Below are positions 47,457 to 59,220 of a stretch of 64,000 nucleotides of DNA, piece after piece. The position numbers were made by a program, and so were the translations under genes. This DNA comes from Ctenosaura bakeri (Eukaryota > Chordata > Lepidosauria > Squamata > Iguanidae), in assembly GCA_948474755.1 (NCBI GenBank), contig CAOLHI010002119.1, forward strand, positions 1-64,000, in the 5' to 3' direction. How positions within the stretch are numbered: the first letter of the stretch is position 1; each line of letters starts with the position of its first letter. The notes beneath the pieces are model-generated. The model worked only from the letters and a program-made list of their open reading frames with translations, was not told where the DNA came from and did not search any database.

Positions 47457-47787
47457 TGCCCTCCAACTGTCCCAATTTGACAGTCTCAATTAATCCTCTG
47501 ATATCCCCCTCTTTTCTACCAGCTGCTTCTAAAATGTATCTGTTTCTTTCTTCTCATGTCCCCTTCATGACTTATTCAATTGATGCAAACTGAGTTCAAA
47601 ATGGAGAAGTAGTTAACAGGGGTGGGGTGGGGGCAGAATCCCTGTCGATTCAGGCAAAAGCAAATTGCTGCAGCATCTCCTAGTTTGTCTGTTTTTCCTT
47701 ATTAATAACTTTTGCCACCTCGACAACATTCTGATTTTCCTTGGCCTCATTTGTCTTGTTTTCATATGTGAAATGCTAGAGGGTAAG
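47457..47787 (+). repeat. Diverged direct repeat, copy B
   Basis: Carries CATGCCCTCCAACTGTCCCA, ATGCAAACTGAGTTCAAAAT, CCTTATTAATAACTTTTGCC and ATATGTGAAATGCTAGAGGG in the same order and spacing as copy A. This is either two insertions of one unnamed element or an old segmental duplication with 400 bp between. Confidence 0.65.
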
Positions 47788-49100
47788 GGGCTTAGCTGGC
47801 TTCTGAATCTCTGGCTGAGTATGTTCCACTCTTCCTCTACCTTCCCTCTAAGGGGAGAGAAGGAGCAAAAGAAGGAATAAAGAAGCCTAGTTACAAAATG
47901 AAGTTCTCGATCCTTTCTCCAAATAACACTTCAGGTTAGAATCCAAAATCCACAGAGTACCTTTATTGGTCAACCAAAATGCACATCATGCAGGCTAGGA
48001 AGCTAGTTATGCAACAGGACAATCCACTCCCCACATCAGGGGAATTCATTCATTTTAGGAGAAGAGAGCCTATTCCTGTAGAAGAGAATGGGAGAAATGG
48101 GCTCCTTTCTCCTAAAATCATCCTGGGAAAATTAATCATGGTTTTAAGTTGGACTGGGTTGACCCGAGTAGTTTCCTAACACACTCGTTTCTATTAACCA
48201 CAGCTGATTGGGATTTAGACATACCAATCGACTGCAATATGTTGAAAATGAGCGCATCTCCTCTCGTCCTCACAGCCATGCTGGAGAAGGAGAGGGGATG
48301 GGGAGTGTGTGAGCCCGGAGGCTAAACCATAGTTGACTACAGTGTTACATGCAAACCAAGCCAATATCCACCTGATCATTTTACAATACATGTCTCATTT
48401 TCAAGATGCATTAGCCCTTCAAGGACCATTTATTATGCATTTGCACTTAAATAACAATAATTTTCACAATTCTCAATAAAACAGATGTGACTGCTCTTAA
48501 ATCACTAATTAAGTGCAGCCTGGGACATTACGGTGCCTTTTAAAAGGCCATCAGAGGGAGACACCCCCTCTACACTATGAAACAAATCTGCTCTGGCAAC
48601 TTCCCAGCAATCTTGACTTCATAACTCAAAGCTGCAATTATTCAAGAAGGACAGTCTTTGATTATGGATATAGTCAGAGTGCTATGACTTAAGCAGAGAG
48701 ATTTATTTTCTCCTTTACAGGAGCAGAAGTGAAAATATTTGCTTTATGTGATAATTGATTTTTAGCACTTGAATCCCTCTTACTCTCTGTCTGGCATAGT
48801 TTCACACAATCAAACTATTTTCTTTTGGGCCAAGCCAACCTGGATTTAAATCCCCATTTCAATCATGAAGTTTATTTGCGTGAAACACTGGAGGTAAGCG
48901 CACATCTAAAGGAGCTGATGAATTTCCAAGGCTCATGACCATGGAGGAAACTTTAATGACCAAACTACGAAACTGCAGAAACATGTAAGGAAACATTAAT
49001 ATAAAAACAAGGAAAGCATATTTATATATAAGTGAATATACTTTTATAATCTGATATATAACCATATTAGATATATATGTGTGTGTGTTTGAGAAAGAGA
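47788..49100. other. Intronic DNA, nothing recognised
   Basis: No recognised exon or repeat. (TATA)-rich and GTGTGTGT pieces lie near 49020..49090. Confidence 0.5.
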
Positions 49101-49104
49101 TTAT

Positions 49105-49290
49105 ATCTGTACAGGCTTTAAACTGTTCTAATTTTTTTGATTGAACTTTTAAAATATATTTTAGCCTGTTTAAGTTATCCCTCACTGTGTTAAATTTCAA
49201 ATTGTTCTGAATTGTTTTATATTGGTTTTCTCCATGTGTTGCACCAAGATCTTGTGATACAGCATAAATATTTTAATGAAAATATAACCT
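49105..49290 (+). repeat. LINE-type 3' tail, degraded
   Basis: ACTGTTCTAATTTTTTTGAT..TTGTTTTATATTGGTTTTCT..CAAGATCTTGTGATACAGCA then TAAATATTTTAATGAAAAT matches the layout of an L2-like LINE 3' UTR with its GATCTTTTGATATAGGGCGG-type end. Confidence 0.5.
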
Positions 49291-51465
49291 AGCATATATT
49301 GTTGTGCAGTCTTATACCATAATACACAACTGTACTGAGTTTAAGATGTGGCACTGCTCCAGTTGTCTACTGCAGTTCTGTTTCAATATATCAAACACTT
49401 CCGATCAAAGTATGGTTTTGGGAAATGCAGTCTCAGTGAGATCAGCTGGATTTATCTCTTATAGTAAGCATGCTTAGCACTGCAGCCTAAATATGCAACT
49501 ATGCAAATACTCAAATTACACCAAAACCACTATAAGCTATACAAGTGAAAATAGAGATAAATATATTTATCGGGGGGGGGGGAGTTGAATGTCCTAAAAA
49601 AAAGATGCAACCAATTTAGCGCAATACACAGCTACACACAGAAAAGAAAAGGGACATAAGAGCTAGAGGGTTAGGGGAAGAAAAGGGGGAAGAACGTACA
49701 GAAAAGAGGATACTGCTTATCATCAGCTGCTACTCCTCACTGGGCCATCATACTCTCCTGTACTTCTAAATCTTTGTTGAGCTCTAGTTCAGATAAAAGT
49801 TCTGCCCTACCCCAAAGCTCTGGGAAAAGCTATCTAGAGCTATGGGAAGTAGTGTAAACACTGGGTGTTAATCCCTTTCAACATTCTCTTTGAGGGCAAA
49901 GCATTGCCAAACTTTGACTGAGAAAGCTCCCACCATCTCCTGCCTCTTTGAACTCATTGTTCCCTTAAAGGGGAGACACCCATTCAACCCCAGAAACCTG
50001 TACAGATCTTTAATAACCTTCATATAGTAAAGAGCTCTGATAAATCAGCATTAAAGTGCAATTTCTTTTCTCTTGCTTACTGGCTTTCAGTCTAAATACT
50101 TTTTAGAACCACTTGAATACACACTGCAAATTCCTCATAACAAGGAAACAAAGAAGTTTTCTGAACCCCTTTGCATTTGGTCATTATGGGGGGCAAACTG
50201 AAGAGTACTGGGAATTAATAAAGAAACAAAGACGCCTAAAACATCAACTGTCTTCCCACACTATTTATTGGAAGATTTCTTGGCAAACGATATAGAAAAA
50301 CCTTATGAGCCACTGAACTGCAGAAAGGCTTCACTTTGACTTTGTTGTATTCTTTTAATCTTCAGCCAATTTCAAGCAAGATCAGCTCTTTAATAATGTT
50401 GGCAAGCAGAAAGAGAGAGATTTGTCTTTCCCTCAAATTAAAAAAAATACAAATATAAGAACTCTCAGTAGTTTGAAAAATATATGGTATGTGTTTGGAT
50501 AAGATGTCCGCAGAACAATAAATATATAAAGGAAGCAGGGAAAGTTGACAGAAGTCATGCTCTCCAAACAGTGGGAACTTGCACTTGCCAATGTCTTCTT
50601 CAGCGCTACTATCTATACAGGTACACAGTGAGCATGCCAAGAGAAAAAGTAGCTAAACTTTTTCTGCATGCCCATCCAACAAAGACTACAACAATAATAC
50701 AGCTTTGGACATTATCAGAACTGTGGATATGCATGGACAGATGTGAGCATCTGGACAACAATAAATCTCAAGTTACAATAAGAAACAGCTCAACAGGCAA
50801 TTATTCATGCACACATTATCTTTCTTCCCCTTGCTTCAGGAACCCCTAGTTCTAAAGCTCGCTGTGAGTCCCAGTTCTCCCTGAATTAAACCTAGATTCT
50901 AGGCTATATCACTTTAGGCTGCAAATCTGGGGACAAATTCGACTGAATGGCTCTACAATCAACTTTCCCCACAGAAACAAAAAAACCCTAGATGGTAGGA
51001 AGAATAGATCCAGCCCAGCTTTCTCTCTGAAATCTACTCCTGCTGAGAAGTTACTAAAGCTGTCACTGTTGTTGTTATCATTATCACACCACCATTATTA
51101 TGATCATCGTTTACAGCTGACCAAATGGCCCTCTAAACAATTTTACTCACAAAGGAAAGATATTAGGGAGAACAGATCTAGCTTATCTTTTTCTTTGATA
51201 TCTACTTTTCTGTGCTGAGAAGTTATTAAAATTGTTGCCACTGTTGTAATCATAACCACCACCACCACCACCATTAATATTATCATCATCATCCACAATA
51301 CAGAGGAATAGTTGACCAGGGACTCCCCCGACACGCAATCCCCTTTATTGTTAAAGTATTTCAGATGACTTGTGGGTGAGCAAATCTCACTACCCAAAAC
51401 ACCACAGAACATCTTGACCTAGTACCTCGTTCTCTGCAGGTTTATTAAAGGTTATAATGGAAACA
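49291..51465. other. Intronic DNA, mostly unrecognised
   Basis: A G-run is at 49573..49582. Two internally similar phrases (TAGATCCAGCCCAGCTTTCT, 51006; CAGATCTAGCTTATCTTTTT, 51173), each followed by GAAATCTACT/GATATCTACT, GCTGAGAAGTTA and a run of CAC/ATT triplets, form a tandem repeat of about 170 bp (51000..51290). Confidence 0.5.
50995..51300. repeat. Diverged tandem duplication with triplet runs
   Basis: GGAAGAATAGATCCAGCCCA..TACTCCTGCTGAGAAGTTAC..CACCACCATTATTATGATCA recurs as GGGAGAACAGATCTAGCTTA..TGTGCTGAGAAGTTATTAAA..CACCACCACCACCACCATTA. The two units are offset by about 165-170 bp. Confidence 0.7.
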
Positions 51466-51470
51466 GTGAG

Positions 51471-51730
51471 AACCAGTGTGGTACAGTAGTTTGAGTGCTG
51501 GATTAGGACTCTGGAAGACCACGATTCAAATCCCCACTCAGCCATGAAAACCCACTGGGTGACCTTGAGCCAGCCTCACACACACTCAGCTTCAGAGGAA
51601 GGCAACAGCAAACTCCCTCCAAACAATCTTGACAAGACAGGACCATAATGGGTTTGGTCTAGGATCCTCATAAGCCAGAAACAACTTGAAGGAACACAGC
51701 AGCAGCCACAACAACAACAACAACACAAAC
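51471..51730 (+). mobile_element. tRNA-derived SINE with Bov-B-like tail, near full length
   Basis: Head GAGAACCAGTGTGGTACAGT (A box), GAGTGCTGGATTAGGACTCT, B box GATTCAAATCCCCACTCAGC, body AACCCACTGGGTGACCTTGA and GGAAGGCAACAGCAAACTCC, tail CATAAGCCAGAAACAACTTG then GAAGGAACACAGCAGC and a long CAACAACAACAACAAC run. It is among the more complete copies. Confidence 0.92.
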
Positions 51731-53205
51731 AAGTAAAAAAAAACAACGGATTAGGTCCTAGAAAACATTTCCTAAGTCAAGAAATCAATTGTCTGGGCAT
51801 CTGAAGACAGACAGATTTTTTTTTTTTAAAGTTTTAGCAGCTGCCCTCACTGACAAAACAAGAAGGAGGATGAAGATAATGGTGGAAATTTCATTTCAAA
51901 TGGCATCACAGAATAGTATGATTAAACAAAAAAAAATCCTCCCCCCATCCCTCTCCAGCATCCAGGGAATAAGGCAATAGAGCTGGAGCGATCAGTGGCA
52001 TTCCACTTACGAAACAACCGTCCCAGAGAGAGATTCACCAGACACCATCTTTGTAACTGCTGTGACAACAAAAGATTTTTGTTGTTGTCATTGTTCACCA
52101 GATAGTTTAAATAACTCACATATTTTGGTCTGATCATTTACAATCTTTTTTTCTATTCTGGTGTTCCAGTCAGGTGTGTGTGTGTGTATGGTGTTCGTTT
52201 TGCATTTAAGTTGTTTTCTGTTAGATTTATTGCAAGCTGCCTTTCCTCTAAGATTGCCTGTTGTTGTTGTTGTTGACTCTGGTGTTTAATTATATGCCTT
52301 TACATCCAAAAATCTCATCTAGTTCCTCTGTAGTCACCTTTCCAAGTCTTCTTTTGATTTCTTTGCTACAGTTTCCAATGTGGTTAATGATTCAACCATA
52401 TAGGAAATCTTTTACACTAGCATAGGGCTAATGGAAAAGCAAAAAGATCCTCCAGCGATCCACAGCTCTGAAAAATACACACATGGACCGGCAGAGGGAA
52501 GGTTTCATTTTATACAGAACAACAGTTAAAGGAGGACATTTTTATTTCAGTGTTTGTCTCCCCACTAAGTTGAGATACAGCGGCTGGGAAGAAAAGCTCA
52601 TGCCTTCGTCTCTCCTGGGGTGATTCGTCTCACGCTTTAGGTAGGACTCTTACTTTCCTTAATATTGTAAACATGTTCAGGGAAACAGTCTCAATGTGGG
52701 TCTAGAGAACAATTTACTTTAGTGGCTTTCCTCTGTAGCTGATGGGGATGGCAGAGACTCTATGTGCTATCTCTACCATGCAGTTGTTGTGGTGGTTGTT
52801 TACGAAAAATCTCTTCATGTAATTTATCCATGGCACATTAGTTCTTCCTGTGTGCTGGCAAAATGCTACACAATCTTCAACAGCTTTAGAGAATTCCTGA
52901 GAGAACACAGTGTGATTAAATTTATCTTTGCTTGCCTTAATGGATGATAAGGATACTGTAAAAATGCTTCATTTTGATATGCTGCTTAGAAAGCTAGGAG
53001 AAATCGGGTGAAATAATTCACTAACTTGGCTAGGATATAGAAAGACAGATGTGTATACCTTTGGTGTTTTTGCAGTAGCACTGCTTCCATCAAGAATGGG
53101 AATTTACAACTGAGGCAAGAACTAGAAGCAAGACAACCTTGGAGCAACATGTGAAGAAAGGGAGGGCGTCTTCTAAAGCAGCTCATCACTGGATCTCTCT
53201 AGGCC
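51731..53205. other. Intronic DNA, mostly unrecognised
   Basis: Holds T- and A-runs (51818..51829, 51930..51938), (GT)n at 52174..52188 and a GTTGTTGTTGTTGTTG run at 52260 that may be a reversed SINE tail with no recognisable body. No exon recognised. Confidence 0.45.
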
Positions 53206-53208
53206 ATA

Positions 53209-53320
53209 AGTGGGAATTGTGTGGTCCTCCAGATGTTCTTAAACTACAACTCACAGCAGTCTGAGGCAGTATAGCCAATGATGAGAAATTCTAGAGGGCC
53301 ACACAGTTCCCACTCCAGCT
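53209..53320. repeat. Short palindromic DNA-element relic
   Basis: Left GTGGGAATTGTGTGGTCCTC then CAGATGTTCTTAAACTACAA. Right TCTAGAGGGCCACACAGTTC then CCACTCC. The outer approx. 22 bp are inverted copies of each other. The CTCCAGATGTT..ACTACAACTC phrase is typical of a very common squamate foldback element. Confidence 0.72.
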
Positions 53321-53479
53321 CAAGGTAGCAACAAATACTTCAATTACAAATTCCATTCCTGTCTAATATACCTTCTGTATTGATTGCCTCAGCTTAGCTT
53401 GCATAATTGCTTCTTATTTGCCTTTTTATTCAAGAGACCTTGAAGGAACCCACATGGAAATGGACGGTCTTTCTCACTG

Positions 53480-53648
53480 ATTGATTGTTAACTTTTTTGC
53501 TCTTTGCATTTTTGCTTATGCTGCTGCTTGTTGTCAATGTGTTTTAATTTTTTATTTTTATTTTTCACATTATGTGAGCCACTTTGAAGAACTCCTGCTT
53601 TTGAAGGGGCAACCTGGGGAAATGAATTAAATTTTAAAAAAAGAAGAA
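53480..53648 (+). repeat. LINE-type 3' tail
   Basis: GTTGTCAATGTGTTTTAATT then TTTTATTTTTATTTTTCACA, TTATGTGAGCCACTTTGAAG and GGGGAAATGAATTAAATTTT, with an A-rich end. This is the L2-like LINE tail layout (GTGAGCCAC..TTTGAAG). Confidence 0.5.
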
Positions 53649-53932
53649 AGGCCTAAGCGCAAATGTTACTGTTGTTTCCCACTTGCTGCTTTTTTCTGTT
53701 TGCTAGATGGGCTTAACACAAACCCAGTTCAGAGATACCCCTCATGACAAGTGCTGTGAAGTCCATGCCTTCATTAATCCAGAGCTTTCTTGAGAAGAAT
53801 TAAGCAGATGACATGCACCCTTGCTCTCTTCCCTTCCATTCATGCATTTTATAGATCCCTGGCCACACCTTACATTGCAAAGGAGTAGCAGAGCTGGCTC
53901 CTACAACATTAAGTACATATACTATGTGCCTT

Positions 53933-54140
53933 CAAGTTGCCTGTTGATTTATGGTGACCAATAACTTCATAGGGTTTTCTTGGGCAGGGACTACTCAGAG
54001 GTAGTTTTGCCAGTTCCTTGCTCCGAAATATAGCCTACAGTACCTGGTATTTGTTGGCATTCTCTCATTCAAGTGCTAACCAGGCCTGACCTTGCTTAGC
54101 TTCCAAGATCAGATGGGATCTAGCGTAACTTTAGGATACA
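53933..54140 (-). mobile_element. 5S rRNA-derived SINE with Bov-B-like tail, antisense
   Basis: Plus strand: GTGCCTTCAAGTTGCCTGTT then GATTTATGGTGACC (tail), TTTTGCCAGTTCCTTGCTCC (body), GTACCTGGTATTTG and CAGGCCTGACCTTGCTTAGC then TTCCAAGATCAGATGGGATC (reversed 5S). Confidence 0.88.
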
Positions 54141-55035
54141 CGATACAGACAAAACAATCAGTTTTCTTTAAACAAATCACAGTAAATCCACACCATATAC
54201 GCATCCCAGTTGGTGTCCTTGAAAAATCCCTGTTGCTGTCCCTTGAAACAGCCTTTGTCAAAATACATACTCTGTCTCTCTATCTCTCTTGATCTCTCGC
54301 CTTCTGTCTATGTGCATACAAGCTAAGCAGTTTGCTGGAATTGTCATTCTCTGTGGTACATCTCTCTTCTCATGAATTCTTATCTCAAAGTGAGTTGGAG
54401 ACACTGTTTCTAATGCCGACACATCCACATGACTCTTAAGGTGCCATATAGTGCACAGCCATCTCATAAGGGAATCATGAGCCCTGAAGGTCACAGCTGT
54501 CCCTTGGGAGGGTGCTAAGAGGACTTTTGGTGGTCACTGCTGTCCTCAAACCCATAATGCCTCTAATTTTTCTGTCTGTCTGTCTGTCTGTCCGTCCGCC
54601 CTCCCTCCCTCCCTCCCTCCCTCCCTTTTTTACAGCCAAATCAGTTACTGGGGTATACACATTTTTAGTTTTGGGAACTCTTCAAAACTGTCTGGATGTG
54701 AATTCTAGGAACTGAAAGTCACTTCAGCATCTGTCAAAATGGTGCTGGTGCTGCCCAGAAATGGAGGGGGGCATAAACATTGCTTTTTGACTCTTGGAAT
54801 GTGCCCATCCCAAGTTAAGATATATCTTGAACTGCATATAACTTTTGGTAGATCAGTGTAATGTTCTATATCATTGATCAAATAAACAAACACCCTTTTG
54901 ACTAGGGTTTCCAGAATGAAAATGGGAGGGGATGGTTCCTGTAATTTTAATTGTGCTTTAATTATGATCTATTTTAATTATAGTACATTTGTATTTTAAT
55001 GGTCTGTGTTTTAGTGTATTTCAACTATGATTTAT
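54141..55035. other. Intronic DNA with a pyrimidine tract, otherwise unrecognised
   Basis: Apart from the tract at 54571..54630 and CTCTCTCTATCTCTCTTG at 54271..54298, no repeat or exon was recognised. Confidence 0.5.
54571..54630. repeat. (TCTG)n then (CTCC)n pyrimidine tract
   Basis: TCTGTCTGTCTGTCTGTCTG followed by TCCGTCCGCC and CTCCCTCCCTCCCTCCCTCC CTCCC. Confidence 0.92.
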
Positions 55036-55039
55036 TTTT

Positions 55040-55101
55040 AGTTGTATCCACACTGTACCCTGCCCTCGAGCCTTGGGGAGAGGCGGGTAACAAATAAAAT
55101 T
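55040..55101 (+). repeat. L2-like LINE 3' tail
   Basis: TTAGTTGTATCCACACTGTA then CCCTGCCCTCGAGCCTTGGG and GAGAGGCGGGTAACAAATAA is the well-preserved 3' end shared with the tail of the SINE at 3588..3826. It abuts the 3' end of an antisense CR1. Confidence 0.65.
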
Positions 55102-55102
55102 A

Positions 55103-55638
55103 TAGAATCATAGAGTTGGAAGAGATCACAGGGGCCATCAAGTCCAACCCCCTGCTATGCAGGAATACACATCAAAGCATTCCCAACAGATGGCCATCCA
55201 GCCTCTGCTTAAAAACCTTCAAAGAAGGAGACTCCACCACATTCCGAGGCAGCATATTCCACTGCCAAACAGCTCTGACCATCAGGAAGTTCTTCCTGAG
55301 GTTCAGGTTGAATCTCCTTTCCTGCAGCTTGAATCCATTGCTCCTTGTCCTAGTCTCTGGAGCAGCAGAAAATAAGCCTGCTCCCTCCTCGACATGACAT
55401 CCCTTCAAATATTTAAACATGGTTATCATGTCCCCACTTAACCTTCTCTTCTGCAGACTAAACATCCCCAGCATCCTAAGGCGCTCCTCATAGGGCATGG
55501 CTTCCAGACCCTTCACCATTTTGGTCACCCTCCTCTGGCATGCTCCAGCTGGTTGATATCCTTCTTGAACTGAGGTGCCCAGAACTGGTAACAGTATTCC
55601 AAGTGAGGCCTAACCAATGCAGAATACAGCGGTAGCTA
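55103..55638 (-). mobile_element. CR1 LINE 3' fragment, antisense
   Basis: Minus-strand frame 55172..55528 reads MTKMVKGLEAMPYEERLRML, GMFSLQKRRLSGDMITMFKY and LKGCHVEEGAGLFSAAPETR up to FKQRLDGHLLGML. Upstream the LVTVLGT-like continuation ([18 protein letters not shown]) is frame-shifted. The 3' terminus ATAGAATCATAGAG is at 55103..55116. 5'-truncated, next to an ATC repeat. Confidence 0.93.
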
Positions 55639-55648
55639 AAGAATAAAA

Positions 55649-55650
<2 letters not shown>

Positions 55651-55692
<42 letters not shown>
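55651..55692. repeat. (CAT)n microsatellite
   Basis: Fourteen uninterrupted CAT units beside the truncated end of the CR1 fragment. Confidence 0.95.
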
Positions 55693-57840
55693 TACCATTA
55701 ATGATTGTGTAGAAGAGAGAATTTCAGCAGGTATTTACTATTTGACTGCATGACAAGCAACACCTGCTGAAATCCCCACTTCTGCACAACCATTAAAGAC
55801 ATAGGTGCCACTCTGGCAATGCTAATTATTGCTTTTAAATCAGCCGCAATGGCAGACCAAATGAATAGGGAGCATTGTTCTCTAGCATACCTAAAGGAAG
55901 CCAATTACTTAGTTGTCAACAACACACACACACACACACACACGGGGGGCGGGGGAGAGAGAGAGACTACAGTACAGAGCTGCTTGCTGCTACCTGATTC
56001 CAGGTCTCCATTGTTTGTTCTGAATACTGAGGTTCCTTCCAGTATCAAAGAGGCAGTGGGGGGTTATTTACAGATGCACCGAGCGAGCTGCTAATTGCTC
56101 TAAGATCAGCTGTACGGTGGTCACCCAGTTGCTGCCCCTGATGCCAGTGCCATTTTACTGATTGTGATTTTGATCTGCCAACACAATATGCCTCTGAACT
56201 ATTTAGCACTGTTCTGCCAGGATTTCAAAGGAATCATGCTAGACGTAGAGGAAAGAATCTTTTTTAAAACATATTCTGGGCCCTTAATCATCAGTTCAGC
56301 GCTCTTTAGGTTACAGCAATAACAATCAGCAAGCAGCCCTGCTCAGTGCAAGTGACCTTGTGAGCCTTTAACATGTTTACCACATAATCAGCAGGGAATT
56401 CCATTTTCAAAATAGAAGACTTCATAATCCATTAGCAATAGAGATTGGCCCTGGCACTGGATTTTCTGGTCACGTGTATCAAGGAATAAAAAAAAATACA
56501 TATTACTATGCAGCCAGATTAATATTCTGTTTTGGGGAAAAACAAAACACTGCTCTTCTTCCCACAACCTCTCACCATTTCCAAGCAGCTATACATATAG
56601 TACCTTTATTCACTTTCAAGCCAGTGTATCTTTGTTATATGCAAAACATGTAGGAATGCTTCCCTGCAGAAAACAAGGTGAGGATGAAAGAAAGCTGTTC
56701 AACAAACAACGCAGTAAAGGTAGCATTGCATAACTGCTAGCTCTCCTTTGCAGGTTTCTCTGTCGGTTACATAACCAAGGCACAAACGTGTATATTTTTA
56801 TCAATGGGAGAACAGAAACATCTCTCATTCAGCATCACAAGGCCATTTTAAAAAATTAAATAAAATAGTAAAAGTAATTCCCTTCCTCCCCCCCACCACA
56901 CCCACCCCTAGACAAATCTAATTCTGTAATCAAGGCCTTTGGTGAGATTAAAAACCAAGCAAAGTAGTTTAGTTCACAGTCTAGTCCAATAAATCAAAGA
57001 AAAAAATCAAGTGTAGAGCGTTTTAGAATGTAACCTTGGCAACGCAGAAAAATGCCTGAACAGAACTTAGGCTCATTTGCTTTATTCGTCATTTCTGAAA
57101 TTGGGGTTTGAAAGTGGGGGAAGATGATATATGCAATGAAGTCACCAGCAAAACACCACAGATTCAAAGAGTTCCAATGGCAGACAGTTTTCCCAGCACA
57201 TGTCCTTGTTTTATACAAACCCCAAAGTCTGATGGTAGGCCTTTTTATAAGGATGGAAGTCCCGGCCAAATGAAAATAATGTCACATTTCAGTCTTTTTT
57301 AATGCATAGCCCACATTTCGTTAAGGCTAAACAGAAGGCAATAAATTGTAGGAGGAGCAAGAGAAGATAAAATAACTACCGGTAGTTTATTTTAAAAGAT
57401 TCAAGCACACAAGGAACATTTTTTCCTCATATTGCTAGTACTATTCCAACTTCATACAACTTTACCAAAAGACAAAGGACTTTCAAAGCCTTTTCAAAAG
57501 AGTTAGTTTGAATGAACTTCTGAGTTATGGAGATGCTGTACTTCCTTTACATTTTATCTCAGTGTCCACACCAAGTGGCTTCAGTTCACATTCAAGAATG
57601 GTACTGTCCACAAGGGAAAAAAACAGCCTTTTAGGAGGCCAAATCCAAAGTCAGCATTTTCAGATTGTGTCTGGAAGACCACAACAACGTAAAGTTACCT
57701 TTACTAGTTAACAAACACTCTCAAGACAGCAAGCTGCCCAACAGTAATCTATATCACTAGTTTATCTACACCAGCATCAGCTACATGGACTGCTACAATC
57801 TTGTAGGGTAGAAAACGGCAACTGTCATCCACCAGAGTTT
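55693..57840. other. Intronic DNA, mostly unrecognised
   Basis: (CA)n with GGGGGGCGGGGGAGAGAGAG is at 55921..55966. GGTATTTACTATTTGACTGC and CAACACCTGCTGAAATCC near 55730..55780 flank a small foldback. Otherwise single-copy-looking, with no exon recognised. Confidence 0.45.
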
Positions 57841-57940
57841 TGTGTCATTTTTATTCCCTACAGCTCCCATTTAACCAGCACAACGAATAGTGAGGGACTT
57901 TGGGAGTTGCAAGTCAAACAGGGATGCCAGGGAATGAAGA
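57841..57940. repeat. Short foldback-type repeat fragment
   Basis: ATTCCCTACAGCTCCCATTT, then GTGAGGGACTTTGGGAGTTG and CAAGTCAAACAGGG resemble the GGGAGTTGTAGTCCAAC centre of the common squamate foldback element. Partial. Confidence 0.45.
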
Positions 57941-58162
57941 AAAAGCTCTATCAGCTCACTATAGCCCACTAGCTTCTTAGTCATCACATTCTCTAAAGCC
58001 ACTGAGAACGCAAATCCAACATTTTCTCAGCTGCAACTGGAATCATCTCAATGTTATCAAAACCAGGTCTTCATACAGTAGCCCCACAGGCTGACATTAA
58101 AAGGTTACCACGGAAGGAGGCATGAGTTTTATTACATCAAATTCACTAGATGAGTTGTTAAT

Positions 58163-58785
<623 letters not shown>

Positions 58786-58789
58786 TGGC

Positions 58790-59029
58790 CTTTGGTATCT
58801 GCTAGGGTTTGGTTTCAGGACTCCCAGTGGATACCAAATTTCATGGATGCTCAAATTCTATTATGCATAATGGTGTAGTAAAAATGACATCCTTTGTATA
58901 AAATGGCAAAATCAAAGTTTGATTTTTGTTGGTTTTTTGTTTGTTTGTTTGTTTTTGTTCTGGAACATTTTTAAGCCACAGTCGGTTGAATCCGTGGATA
59001 CAGGATCCACAGATATGGAGGGCTGACTG
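58790..59029 (-). mobile_element. Tigger/MER2-like DNA transposon, non-autonomous
   Basis: The minus strand starts CAGTCAGCCCTCCATATCTG then TGGATCCTGTATCCACGGAT and TCAACC. It ends with TTTGGTATCCACTGGGAGTC, then AAACCAAACCCTAGCAGATA and CCAAAGGCC. These are the characteristic ends of Tc1/mariner Tigger-type MER2 elements. TA flanks the right end. The interior of about 240 bp has no transposase. Confidence 0.8.
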
Positions 59030-59122
59030 TACCATCTAAAATCTTATACGAGGACCAGACTGTGGTTTAACGGTTTCTAGTCAGTAAAAGGCAACATTAT
59101 TAAGCTAGAATTCCCCATCTGC

Positions 59123-59220
59123 AACATAATAAAGAGAACTCTGATTTAAACAAGTCATGTATAAAACAAACATGGAACATAATAAGAGAACTCTGACTTA
59201 AACAAGTCATATACAAACAA
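59123..59220. repeat. Tandem duplication, two units of about 47 bp
   Basis: AACATAATAAAGAGAACTCT..TTTAAACAAGTCATGTATAA is repeated as AACATAATAAGAGAACTCTG..CTTAAACAAGTCATATACAA. Confidence 0.85.

Noticed and set aside
47074..47475. 133-aa minus-strand frame
   Set aside because: No recognisable domain, codon pattern or splice context. It lies between and partly next to diverged repeats; chance ORF.
51471..51550. tRNA gene at the A/B-box region
   Set aside because: The head is tRNA-derived but does not fold as an intact tRNA, and it continues directly into SINE body and tail.
55921..55966. (CA)n plus G-rich run as a regulatory element
   Set aside because: Simple sequence only; no supporting motif arrangement.
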